In this document: one piece after another, positions 13,939 through 25,101 of the stretch | Layout of the letters: each line of letters begins with the position of its first letter | Numbering within the stretch: position 1 is the first letter of the stretch | Assembly (NCBI GenBank): GCA_001643675.2 | Contig: LSRY02000007.1 | Span: 191,001-255,000 of the forward strand | Reading direction: 5' to 3' | Length of the DNA stretch: 64,000 nucleotides | DNA from: Monocercomonoides exilis | Taxonomy: Eukaryota > Preaxostyla > Oxymonadida > Polymastigidae | Translations under genes and position numbers: made by a program | The notes under the pieces: generated by a model | What the model was told of the DNA's origin: nothing | Database searches by the model: none | Seen by the model: only the letters and a program-made list of their open reading frames with translations

Positions 13939-14667
13939 TTGTTCTTCGTCCAAATTTTTCCATTATTGTTTCTTTCACATTCTCATTCAACATACGCCCT
14001 CTATCGCTCCTTTATATACAATGGAATTCATTCCATTCATCCTTCGTTTCTTCTTCTCTCTTCTTTCATTTCTTCATTAATTACCAACTCCCCTGCCCTC
14101 TCCCTCTCCCTCGCCAACTGCACCATCACCAGTATCAACTCAGAACAGTTGAGCCAACAGACTGCCACAGATGGCGGATGCATCTCATTCGCCTCATCCG
14201 TTTCTGCCAACACATTTTTGGTGTGCAGCACCACCTTCTCCACCTGCTCTGTGAGCGAGGATACAAGTTCTGGAGGAAGAGGCTGCGCTCTCATGATCGA
14301 GTTCAACCATGGCTCACAAGTGTCATCCACAACCTTTTCCATCACCAATATCGTGTTTTCAGCCAACAAGGCCAGTGTCGGAAGAGATATGTATTTTGTG
14401 TGTGAATCATTTGTCGCTTCTGTGAAGGAACCCTTGTTCACTTTCATGACAAGCATCTCTTCAAAAGACAACTCAGTTGTTGAACATGACAGAACAGAAG
14501 CATTTGGCGATTGGGATGTCGATTTGTTTATATTTCTCAACGGGTATGCAGCTAACAATGAATATGTGAATGATCATCTTGGTATCAAAGCAATGAATTG
14601 TTGGACATCAAAGATGCCCTGCAAGAGCACACGCAATGCGATGGGTCTTCTGAAGAAGGTGCAATAG
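13939..14667 (+). pseudogene. Truncated pectin-lyase-like surface protein fragment
   Basis: An open frame of 242 codons. From about residue 65 it has the texture of large secreted beta-helix proteins: alternating Ser/Thr/Asn-rich strands, GGCISFASS, a GGRGCALM turn, VFSANKASVGRDMYFVC, then DVDLFIFLNGY and MPCKSTRNAMGLL, where family members normally continue into another helix block. Here the frame stops directly after that block. The first 60 residues are hydrophobic but look like read-through of a pyrimidine-rich flank rather than a clean signal peptide. A truncated relic is likeliest; a short expressed gene cannot be excluded. It resembles the partial gene at 61.7-64 kb in style. Confidence 0.5.
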
Positions 14668-16129
14668 AATGTTGCGTAGATAAAGACAAAGAAGACAAGG
14701 GAGCTGAAGGTGAAGAGGAAGATGCAGTTGAAGCAACAGAATAGTTTTTGTGTGTATAATACGATAAGAAATTATTAAAGTTGAAACATGCTATTTCTAA
14801 TCTTTGTCACTTTCTTTCTCTCTCAATTTCTCCTCCTTCATCTTCTTCTTCTCTTTTGGAGAGCTCCTTATCCAGCAAAAGAAGAAATTTGCAGAAAGCG
14901 TTGAAAGTGGAAGGAGGTCGAGAAGGAGGAGAGAGAAGAAGAAGGATTAGAATAAGAGAATGAGGAGGAAGAGATGAGAATGATGCAACTTCCAATACCC
15001 ACCTGATGCTAACAGCAGCATCATCAGAGGACGAGACAATGGAGGGGGACTGGGAAATGAACGACGCAAAAGAAAAGGAAGAAGAAGAAGAAGGTATTGA
15101 TGATGAAGAGAAGATATCTAAAGTGGACTCTGAAAAGAGAAAGCCAGCGTGTGTGGAAAGGAGGCAGTCATCGGCGTCACCGAAATATCTGTTGAAGCAA
15201 ATGGTGCGGTGGAGATGGCACATTGTTCAGTCTTTTTTTTTCTGTTCTGTTTCCAATGGCAGCAGAAACTCTGAGAAGCTATCCTGGAAGAGATCCGCAG
15301 TCCATGCTTTGCGATCGAAACTGATTAAAAAAAGTGATTAAATGAGGGATGATTCATATGTAAGAATATTATTAGATTGAATTAATTTAAATAAAATATT
15401 GAAAAAAATTAATTTTCAAACAAGAAATGGAATAAAAGCAAAAAATAACAAATAATAGAATAATATTGAAAACCTTATAAAATGAGGAATTGTGCCTTCA
15501 TTGTTTCTCGCACAGAGTTTTATGGAGATTGTTTGTGCAGGTCACAACAGAGTGGAAAGATTTGGCGTCTCTATGATTTTTATGCAGAGGCAGTTCAGAC
15601 AGGCATTTCTATGCAGGTTGTCAATGCACACACTCACAAAATGACCAATGCGATCAACTAACAAATCCCTGTCAAGAATGTCTGTTCACAAGAAAAAGAG
15701 AAAAATATAAGCAAATAGTTCAAAATTTTTAAAAGAATATGAAATAAAAATAAAAAAATAAGCAATTTATTATAAATTGATAATATTTCTTTGTTAAATA
15801 AAAAGAAAATAAACACAAACATTTATTCCAATCTTCTCCATCACCAACATTGATCCGTCTGAAATTCTGTTTTTTTCTCTCGTCGAGCCCAGAACATCCG
15901 CCACCTTTGACTCTCTTCGCTTTCCTAAAATCTTTCTTCTTTGAAAATCTAGTCAATCTTGTATGTTAATAGCTAATTTCCCCCAAAGATAGACATTTTC
16001 ATTTACAAGTCTCATAAAGCTTGCTGCACTGGGTGCGTCCAACTTCGCCTCTTCGACTGTTTCCTTGTTCTGTGACGTGAACTGAGTCTGCTTTTCATTC
16101 GCAATCCTCTTTGGCTATATGATAAACAT
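14668..16129. other. Gene-poor stretch with coding-like relics
   Basis: Patches of higher GC and Glu/Ser-type triplets (for example 14960-15230 and 15480-15680) are interrupted by stops and lie in AT-rich DNA. No frame gives a recognisable domain. They are probably decayed pieces of neighbouring low-complexity or surface-protein genes. Confidence 0.4.
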
Positions 16130-16816
16130 CTACGCCTGTGTTTCTACACTGCTCGAATCAGACAACAAAAAATCCAACTCAGACTGGTAGATTCCACTGA
16201 AGCTTCCATTTCCCCTCTTCTCTGCTGCTTCCACCACATTCTTCTCTATCTGGTCCGTGTTATCGCAAAATTCCAACCACACGAAGCTTCCATACTCTCT
16301 TCCATTGTGCCTGTCCATGCAGCGCAGAAAGCGGCACTTTCAAGAGATCTTCGCAATGGTGCCTGTGAATAAGATGAGCGGGTCATTCGCCTCAAATTTC
16401 TCATCCGTTACCGACGACCGGCCATTCCAAATCGAGTTCTCATTCTGTTCATAGAACAGATTCATTTTCACATCCTACACCACACACGAAACAAACAGTG
16501 AGCATTCGAGGTTAACCTGAGGAATCTCAGGAGCCCACTCCTTCCACTGCTTCCTCCGAAATAAATCTGTCGCGAACTGAGGGTCAGACGAAGGCCTCGG
16601 TGATGGAGCGCACAGAAAGCTGTCGCGAAAAGCACACAAAGTATTCTGTACATGTTGCGAGTATTGGATGACGTTAATCTCCTCCATTTCTGCGTCTGCT
16701 CTGTCACTCCCATCAAACCTCCTTTGCGCCACAAGCACTGTCAGCGCACCTTCCTCTCCTTCTCTTCCCGGATTATCGACCCTTTGCCTCTCTTTCTTCT
16801 TCTTCTTCAGCAGCAA
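16130..16816 (-). pseudogene. Decayed minus-strand gene with in-frame stops, unknown family
   Basis: Reading 16816 down to 16130 in one frame gives coding-like protein (KQWKEWAPEIPQVNLEC, then NLFYEQNENSIWNGRSS, then DRHNGREYGSFVWLEFCDN) broken by TAG at 16475-16477 and TGA at 16340-16342. The frame ends at a third stop near 16130. GC content is clearly higher than the flanks. The pieces could derive from a beta-helix surface protein, but I recognise no diagnostic motif. The two internal stops in a consistent frame make this a pseudogene rather than spliced exons, because no GT-AG pair removes both. Confidence 0.5.
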
Positions 16817-18177
16817 TTGTTATTAGCAGATATTGTAAATTTCGGATTTTTTGTTCTCTAAAATTGAACCAACTTCAGCTAAATATGTTTTGTGACTGGA
16901 CCAGGAGGAAGATCTATATGTTTCATCTGCATTTGCTTCTTTTTTTTTACAACTTCCATCGCTAACAAGCTTGGTCCCATTCTGCTCGTGCTGTCCTATG
17001 AAGATAACAATCCACCAGAAATCAAAGCATTTTATATTCCTTCACCTCCTTCGTCTCTCTCTCTTCTGCTTGAAAGAAAGCAATCATCCATTTTTCCAAA
17101 ATCTCCCGCTTCGCCTCCACACTCAGCTCATTCTCTGGGAATCTTTTCATTCATCTTCCGCTTGTCTTTCTCCTTAGTGGATGTCTTCTCAAACATTCGA
17201 GTTAGTTCGTTGTGGAAATTCTCCGGAGCTGCAACATGCTTTGCATTCTCTTCTTCTTCTTCTTTTCTTCTTCTTCTTCCTTCCTTTCTGTTATTCCCTT
17301 TTCCATCATTTTCTTTTCGTGAAGGCATTGGAGGAAGGTTTGTTTTCATCAAAAAACCAGAAATTGGAAGAGGAAGAAGAAGAAGAAGACAGAAGAAGAA
17401 GAAGAATAGGAAGACGAAGACGAAGAGGAAGAAGAAGAAGTGAAAGAAGACTTTTTATCATTTTCTTTAAGAAGTTTGTTGGTAATTTTGATTATATCGA
17501 AAAGAAGAAGAAAGAGAAGGAGAAGATAAAGATTGCGGAAAACAGCGGACGAACGGAATGATGTGAAAAGGTTGCTTAATCGTTGTGCTGAGAGAGCAAG
17601 CATATAAGGTGATTGTTTATGAAGATGAGAGACGAAGAATAGGAAGGCAAAGAGGAAGAGGAAGACGATGAAACAAATTAACAAAATGAACACATTCTGA
17701 ATTTTGTGGAGAAAAAGAAGACTGAAAGGAAGAGAAGACGACTACGATAAAGACGAAGGAAACGAATATGAAAGAAGAGGAAGAAGAAGAATTATACGAG
17801 CAAAAAATGGATTTGAAGACATTTTCAGCAGGAGTAGAATGCATTGTTATGGTGCAATCGGAATAAGTCATATTTGAAAATCTCAGCAAACAGGAAAAAG
17901 TGAAATCCTCGTGATGCAAAAGAAGAATATTATATCGCATCAGCGTTGTGGATGAATGAAATGTTGAAGCTTCAAACTGGTGCATGATTGAAATAGTTAA
18001 ATTTCAAATGACTAAGAAGAATAAGAGCATGAAGACTCAAATTCTATTTGATATTTGACGTCTGTTATAAGCATCAAATGTTCTATATATTGAAATGCGA
18101 ACAAAATTGTTGTTCTGTCACTGTACACAATGAATCTCCATATAAAAATTCGATGAAAAAAATGCAGTTTCAGATGC
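16817..18177. other. Low-complexity, gene-poor region left of the mobile element
   Basis: Contains polypurine/polypyrimidine tracts (about 17220-17450) that translate as poly-Ser or poly-Arg/Lys/Glu on either strand, which is typical of relic low-complexity DNA. From about 18000 it becomes AT-rich. No gene is supported. Confidence 0.5.
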
Positions 18178-18788
18178 ATTTCTGAAAGATGAATTATTAT
18201 TCTTTTATTTTCACTGATATTCCATCTCGGGCTGACAAATTATTTATGAAAAAAATCGTATTGGTTGCTATTATTGCAGCTTTTTTAATAGAAATAAAAT
18301 GAGAATATGGTTCAAATACATTAATTGCTTTGCGCTTTGCTCACAAAAATATCCACATGAAAATTAATGCATATTTATTTTTGACACAATAAAATACAAA
18401 AAATTATAAATACGTTCCATTTTCCTGAAAATATGTGAAATTAAAAATCTCGATCACAAAAGTGGTCACTAATTTTTCTTCAGATTTTGCAACAAACAGA
18501 CATTAAAAGATGTGGGGAAGCTGTCTGCGTGGAAATCTGAGAAAAAATTAGTGACCACTTTTGTGATCGCCAGTCATTTCATTTTTCAGTTTTATAATAG
18601 TTCCGATCGTTCAACGGATCAAATCTGATGAGAACCTTAATAAAAGTGTTTTTCTAAATGACTGGCGATCACAAAAGTGGTCACTAATTTTTTCTCAGAT
18701 TTCCACGCAGACAGCTTCCCCACATCTTTTAATGTCTGTTTGTTGCAAAATCTGAAGAAAAATTAGTGACCACTTTTGTGATCGAGAT
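18178..18788 (+). repeat. Left 611-bp terminal inverted repeat with nested palindromes
   Basis: The outer 265 bp are single-copy within the arm. The inner part is a large hairpin. The motif GATCACAAAAGTGGTCACTA begins near 18451, returns inverted near 18575, recurs near 18670 and is inverted again by 18783, around a loop of about 80 bp that contains CGATCGTTCAACGGATC. The whole arm is repeated in inverted orientation at 23887-24497. Confidence 0.9.
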
Positions 18789-19095
18789 GTTCAATTTGAC
18801 AAAATTTCATGAAAATGCAATGTTTTTCTTGGTTTTATTCATTATTAATATATTTTCTTATATATATTTGTTTGTGATTTTTATTGTTATGTAATTAACA
18901 TTGGTTTGAATGAAATACATTTATGTGTTGATTATTGTTTGAAGACAAAAAATTGTGATATCAGTTTCCAATATCAATTCATCATTTTGAAAATATCAAA
19001 TTGTATAAATATTTGTTTTTTGTGTGAAACATAGTGTTTAACGATAAAAAAGAAATGTGGCTTTTTCCCATAAAAAATTCAAAAAAATCCCAATT

Positions 19096-20139
19096 ATGTC
19101 TTTAACGAAACCTCAATCAACTCTTAATTCAAAATGCAAAGTTTTATGGAATGAAATTGAACGCATCGGTGGAGATGACGTTGATTCATTGCTTGTCTAT
19201 TTGTTTTACACTTACAGGCAATCATCTTCAGTTATTAACAATTTGCTGAAGTCATTGAACGGTTTGATTTTTATTTTTTGAATTTTTGTATAGAAAATTT
19301 TCTGAACTGTCATCCTTGTCATTTTCTTATTTTTTTGTTTATTATTTTTTTTTCTAACAGAATATCACATTAAGCTGCTTGAAGACTTGTCTGTGGTGTA
19401 TAACAACGCTCAGTTGCACACTCAGACAACAATGCTACAGGCGTTGTCTCGAAACACATCATTATCCGATTTACAAGACTATGGATTTGATGTGACAGAA
19501 GGCAAATTTGTTTACGCGAAGCAAACGCTGAAGAAAAACCAAGGCTTCATTGTCCAGCCTCAAAAACCTCATCTTCCGTCTTGCAAAAGTGGTTTGTGTT
19601 TATTTTATTTTTTTGCATAATTTTCTCAGTTTATTTTAGGCTTAGATAAACAGGACTGGGAAAAGGGCAACAACTGGATGTTAGCCCATTCCACTGAAGC
19701 CTCGACATCGCTTCAGTCAGCAAAGAAAAAGCAGCGAGCTGAGCCAGATTACGCCAGATTTATTGATGAAGATGCCTGGGAAAATGAAATTGTTACAGAA
19801 AACTCTTCTTCAAATAAAAAACTATCTTCTTCTTCTTCAACATCATCTCAACTCTATAAAAATTCAAAAACCATTTCAGAGAAAAATTCTTCTTCAACAA
19901 ATTCTTCTCCATCTCAAGCTGTTGATGCCCCAATTAGCACTCCAATAAGGAGAGAAAGGGAGTCAACAAAAAGAAAAACAAACAAATCATGTCATAAACG
20001 TTATTCTTCTCCTTCGCCCATCCCAATTCACAAATTCTTCAAAACAAAAAAAAAATCAACTTCTTCTTCTCCTCCTCCTCCTCCATCTTCTTCTTCTTCA
20101 TCTTCCTCTTCCTCTTCCTCTTCCTCCTCCTCCTCCTCC

Positions 20140-20174
<35 letters not shown>

Positions 20175-22965
20175 CTCTTCCTCTTCCTCTTCCTCTTTTT
20201 CATCTTCTTCCTCTTTATCCAAAAAGCAACAAAACATATCGAAAAATACGATAATTACTGGCAATTCTTCTTCATCCTATAGAAATGAAAATGTGAGGGT
20301 GAGCGAGCAATTTCTGGAATATGTTTCTTCTCCCACTCTAATACCTCCACATGCATTTCAAGATCTTCTGTCTTCATTTGTTAAAGACAGCATCACTTCT
20401 CCATCTCAACACAAAACCCGCGAAGACAATAGAATTTGTTCAAATCATGAAAATTCATCGCGTATCATGAACAACAGAAACACAATGGATATTTATTCTT
20501 CAACTTGTTCTCCTTCTCCATCAATTTCTTCAAGTGTCAAAACCGCTTCAATTGCTTCATCAAAAACAAAGAAAGGATTGGAAAATCTTGGAAACACTTG
20601 CTATCTTGCCTCTCTCCTTCAATGCTTCTCTTCAATAACTTCACAAAAACAATCAATTATAACAAACACAACATCAAAAAACAATTTATCTTCTCGTGTT
20701 TTGAGTGTTTGTCAACAACTTGCTAAAGATGGAACATTAGTGCGTTCGTGGGCCCCATCACTGATCAACAAATGGGAATCATTCTGCAGATACGGAAGTA
20801 GGCAACAACAGAATGTGATAGAGGCATTTGAAAATCTTCATCAACTTCTTCAAAATGATAAGATAATTGAAAAGGACACCTTCAATCCAGTGCTCATTAC
20901 ACATTTCAAATGTCAAAAATGTCAAAAAGTTTCAAATCATTTTAATGAATCTTGTTGCAATATTGTCATCAATGCATCATCACCTCACAAAGGTTTATCT
21001 TCACTTTTTGCAACAGAAATTTTGGATGGAAAGAACAATGTTTATTGCGATGAATGCAAAGAGAAATGCTGTGCTGCTCGATGGGAGGAAATGGCTGCAT
21101 TTCCAGAGGTTCTAGCCATCTGTCACGAATGCACTGAAACTTTTTGCTCTGCACCTTCAAAAACCTTCGTCATGGAAACCGATAGAGTGAATCAGCGTTC
21201 GTTTTGCAAAGGATTTTCAAATGATAATTTTCAACATCTCCTGGAGAACTATAAAGAAGTGTATTTTTATCATTTTGTTGGGCAAATTCTTCATAAACAG
21301 TTGGATCAAAGAAATGGCCATTATATCGCTGTCATCAAAAGAAATAGAGGAAATGATATCAAATGGAATATTTGCAACGATACTGATGTGACAGAACTGA
21401 ACATCGAAAATTGGACAAAGGCATGGAAGGATCTTTACGCACAAGGTTTCACTCCATCACTCTCATTCTATATCAAGGAAAAAACAAAACCAACACTGTC
21501 AACACTTCAATTTGGTGGTTCATCATCTTCTTCAGAAACATCAAATTTAAACACTTTAAATAACACATCAACAATAACATCATCATCATCATCGTCTCCA
21601 TTCATCACACTCCCTCCCCGAACAACTTCCATTTCACAACTTTCTTCATCAATCACATCTTCATATGGATTGGAAGCACTGAAAGAAAAACGAAAGAAAA
21701 CGGGCATCTTTTCTCCCAATGAAAAAAGATTAATCTTCAAGCCCAAGACAAAATTATGGAAAGAGTTTTCAGATGAAACAAACATCAAAGTTTCTCTTTC
21801 CCATTTCTACAAGCTAACAACAAACTTCTCTAAAGCGAAAAGACGAACTGACCTTTGTGGAATGTGTGAGAAGTTGGATTATTTGGAAAACAAATTAAAG
21901 TCATCTCCAAACAAAAATGGACTTTCTTCTGCTGAGCTTCATACACTCAAACTTCTTCGTCAACACCGACTTGTTGCTGAAATGCAACGAAAACACTATC
22001 AATCAACTGTCGACAATCTGAAAGAGGGAGAAGCAGTCTTCGTCTTCGACTTCAAAGAGAAATGGAAACTCCCCATCAGAAAAAATCAACTTCAACAAGA
22101 GTTCTTTAATTATCAACAAGTATCTCAGTTCACTGTCATCTCTCTTCAAAAAATTGATAATCAACAAATAAAACGAACTTTCAACTTCTTCTCCGACTGC
22201 CTCTCAAATGATCACAGATTTGTTATTGAGTGTCTGGAATCTGTGATCAAAAGGCACTTCTTCTCAGACACTCACACTTTTAAGTTCTTCTGCGATTCGG
22301 GTCCACACAACCGAAATCGCTTCCTTCTTCACTTCATCCTCTCTAAACAATCCAAACTTCTCAAAAAGAAAAATACTCAACTCAACTTCTTCGCTGAGCA
22401 TCATGGAAAAAATATCTGTGATAGTGAATTTGGTGCGTTAGTGAATGCAATCGACAACAATCTTTCGACTGAACACATCACCACACTTCATGACTTGATC
22501 AACTTCTTCGAAAACAATATGAACACTTCGACATCAGCTTCTTCAACTTTTCAATCAGACATTTTCTCAACATCATCATCAAACTCTTCACCATCTTCAA
22601 CATCTGTCAATTGCTTTGAGCATGAGAGATACTTTGAAGAATATGTACCATCTCAGCAAATTTCATGGCCTTCACTGTCAGTCCCTCACATGAAGGACTA
22701 CTTGTATTTTGAGCGCAAAGGCTCGTTTGTTTGTGCTTCAGCTGTTGGATATCTTCCTCAACGCTCTCTGGTTGCCCTCGAATCTTCAACAATGAAAGAA
22801 AAAGTGCAACGTTCAAGAAAGACCTTCAACTCTGGTAACACATCATCTGACTCTTCTCTTCTTTCTCAATCTTCTCAAGATCTTCTTTCAAGGAGATTTG
22901 AGCTTCTTCTTGACTCTTCTTCTTTTTATGAATCTCAAAATTGTATTAATGGTGTCCCTTATTAA
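19096..22965 (+). CDS. Ubiquitin-specific protease fused to a DDE-transposase-like domain (transposon protein)
   Basis: Exons 19096-19261, 19361-19591 and 19640-22965 (GT-AG, consistent phases) give 1240 residues. An N-terminal module (about 1-140) is followed by a Ser-rich spacer with a run of about 45 Ser. The USP domain (about 440-770) has the Cys box GLENLGNTCYLASLLQCF (Cys453), two CxxC pairs typical of the USP zinc ribbon (FKCQKC, YCDEC), the His box GHYIAVIKR (His693) and NDTDV in the position of the third catalytic residue. All expected catalytic positions are present. The C-terminal part (about 840-1085) has VFVFDFKEKW (Asp936), FCDSGPHNRNR (Asp1018) and AEHHGKNICDSEFG (Glu1052, Asp1060). 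This resembles a widespread eukaryotic transposase family in which SDG..QxKNR is followed by HGKG.CDG. The gene is the only one in the TIR element. Transposition and deubiquitinase activity are inference. Confidence 0.82.
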
Positions 22966-22969
22966 GAAA

Positions 22970-23107
22970 CTGGTTATTGTGCATGCTTAGCTGGCACTCT
23001 ATCGGAAGGGTGCTAGACATGACTGTTCGTATTAGATATTGCAACCTTCGGGCTGCTTTATCCGGACCTGGATACGACGAACAGCCTCCCAGGTGCACAA
23101 TAGTTAG
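22970..23107 (+). ncRNA. Candidate structured RNA segment just after the transposon ORF
   Basis: Five bases after the stop codon there is a GC-rich segment of 138 nt in an AT-rich background, with a compact fold. A 14-bp closing stem pairs 22970-22983 with 23094-23107 (including G-U pairs). A 10-bp hairpin pairs 22991-23000 with 23007-23016. An 8-bp stem pairs 23023-23030 with 23077-23084 and encloses a UUCG-tetraloop hairpin (23041-23056) and a TATCC/GGATA hairpin (23059-23063 with 23070-23074). It does not contain the hammerhead core, and I cannot match it to a known RNA class. It may be a 3' UTR structure, a ribozyme or an independent RNA. Confidence 0.5.
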
Positions 23108-23886
23108 AATCCGATTGTTTTCTTTTGGTTATTGTCCCTGATATGTCCCTATTTATTTCTTTGTTATTGTCCCGCTTATATATGTATATATCGAGATTCA
23201 TTAATAGATAGAGTTGTGAAGGAATTCATTGATCTTTGAGTGAGGTTTTTGGAAGGGAGAGTTATTGAGAGTGTGTAATGTTGTTTAATCATTGTGTCTG
23301 TCTTTTTTCTTTGTTGGATTTGATCTTTTTGAGTCAAAGAAAGAGAAATATCAGAAAGGGGTGAGTGGATAAAAAACAGGTGGAAAATAGACAAGTTAGT
23401 TTTTGAACTTTTTATATAAGTATTCTTTTTTGTTTGGAATTGTCGTTGATACCACGAATTTGTTGAAATTGTACTATTTCTTCTAATATTTTTTATTGTT
23501 CAAAATTGTTGATATTTAGTTGATATTTGGTGATTGTTTAATGATTATGTGATTGAATTATGTTTTATTGAAAGTTGATGAATCTGATTCGAAATTTTCT
23601 GAAAGTTTTCAATTTTATTTATGATCTAAATCATGAAGAACTTTTTGTTTTTTTATGTCATTTTGATTGGTGAACGATTGATAAATTTTAACGTTTTTCT
23701 CTCACTTCACATTGTTAGTTTTTCCATATGTTCACGAAAAAGTGTATTTAGGCATATGACAAATAATAATAAAGATATCAACAATAAATAATTTCCTTTT
23801 AATATACGAAAGCATAACAAAGCAATCAAAATCATCATGTAAGACAACAAAAAGCTAATATTTTCTGAAAAAATGTGAAATTAAAA
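23108..23886. other. AT-rich interior of the mobile element
   Basis: Non-coding by inspection; no domain-bearing frame on either strand. It is probably the 3' flank of the element's gene. Confidence 0.5.
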
Positions 23887-24497
23887 ATCTCGATCACAAA
23901 AGTGGTCACTAATTTTTCTTCAGATTTTGCAACAAACAGACATTAAAAGATGTGGGGAAGCTGTCTGCGTGGAAATCTGAGAAAAAATTAGTGACCACTT
24001 TTGTGATCGCCAGTCATTTAGAAAAACACTTTTATTAAGGTTCTCATCAGATTTGATCCGTTGAACGATCGGAACTATTATAAAACTGAAAAATGAAATG
24101 ACTGGCGATCACAAAAGTGGTCACTAATTTTTTCTCAGATTTCCACGCAGACAGCTTCCCCACATCTTTTAATGTCTGTTTGTTGCAAAATCTGAAGAAA
24201 AATTAGTGACCACTTTTGTGATCGAGATTTTTAATTTCACATATTTTCAGGAAAATGGAACGTATTTATAATTTTTTGTATTTTATTGTGTCAAAAATAA
24301 ATATGCATTAATTTTCATGTGGATATTTTTGTGAGCAAAGCGCAAAGCAATTAATGTATTTGAACCATATTCTCATTTTATTTCTATTAAAAAAGCTGCA
24401 ATAATAGCAACCAATACGATTTTTTTCATAAATAATTTGTCAGCCCGAGATGGAATATCAGTGAAAATAAAAGAATAATAATTCATCTTTCAGAAAT
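23887..24497 (-). repeat. Right 611-bp terminal inverted repeat
   Basis: This is the reverse complement of 18178-18788, including the nested palindromes and the central loop, which here reads in the opposite orientation (TTGATCCGTTGAACGATCGG). By eye, few or no mismatches distinguish the two arms. Confidence 0.9.
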
Positions 24498-25101
24498 ATG
24501 TCTGTAAGTGATTCTATTTTAATGTGTATTTCTTTGACTTTATTTTTTATTTCATCATGGTTAATTGGTTTTTTCTCCATTATTATTAATTTGATCTATC
24601 TTTTTTTTGATTCTCTATTTTGACTTATTATTTCTCTGAATATACTCAGAACTTATCTTCATTGATTTTTAAAATTTATTTATAAATTTATTCATCTGAC
24701 TTTTGGATTTTATTTTTCATGTTTATCGTATATTGATAGCTATTTATCGTGACACAACGTGCGTTGAAGATGGAGAAAAAAAGATGAAAGCAAATTAACT
24801 AAATAATGAAGAAATGAATTTCTTTTTTAATTAAAAAAGATTTTTGGAGAATTAACAGTTCACTTGAAATGAAGTTTAATTTTTGTTGGATGAAGATGAA
24901 GAAAGAGAACATGACGATAGAGTTCAGAAGAATCAGAAGGAAATATATTTTCTGAATGAAATCATAGCAAAGAGAAAAGAAACAGGAGCAAAACCATTTG
25001 AAAATTGATTCGCACCAGCTAATTAGCATATTCAAAAGGTGAATGAATAAAAAATCAACTTCTTCGTTGGAAGCACTTCTGTAAATGGCAGAGGAAATGA
25101 T
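24498..25101. other. AT-rich DNA right of the mobile element
   Basis: No supported gene. Poly-T and A-rich runs, with composition like the other intergenic spacers. Confidence 0.5.

Larger units (their letters stand above)
18178..24497. mobile_element. 6.3-kb TIR DNA transposon encoding a USP-DDE fusion protein
   Basis: Two 611-bp inverted repeats (18178-18788 and 23887-24497) delimit a 6320-bp unit. The outermost bases are ATTTCTGAAAGATGAATTAT on the left and their complement on the right. Between them lies a single three-exon gene plus AT-rich DNA and a structured segment after the stop codon. The near-identity of the two arms implies recent insertion or recent gene conversion. No unambiguous target-site duplication is visible: the left flank ends CAGATGC and the right begins ATGTCTG. 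A fold next to the left end (TTTCAGA then TCTGAAA) blurs the exact tip. The element sits in a gene-poor zone between surface-protein relics. The superfamily is not assigned here. Confidence 0.85.

Noticed and set aside
17128-17352. Fragment FHNELTRMFEKTSTKEKDKR as a remnant of a conserved protist protein
   Set aside because: Similarity rests on a few charged residues in low-complexity DNA; not enough to name.
18170-18185. Target-site duplication at the element ends
   Set aside because: Flanks CAGATGC and ATGTCTG share no convincing direct repeat; the palindrome at the left tip makes the boundary ambiguous by a few bases.
18451-18783. CRISPR-like array of repeated motifs in the TIR
   Set aside because: The repeats are palindromic and nested rather than direct with regular spacers, and the host is a eukaryote.
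20028-20264. Poly-Glu protein on the minus strand
   Set aside because: It is the antisense of the Ser run in the USP-transposase gene.
22970-23107. Hammerhead or HDV-like ribozyme
   Set aside because: The CUGAUGA/GAAA core is absent and the stem order does not follow the HDV double pseudoknot; kept only as an unclassified structured RNA.
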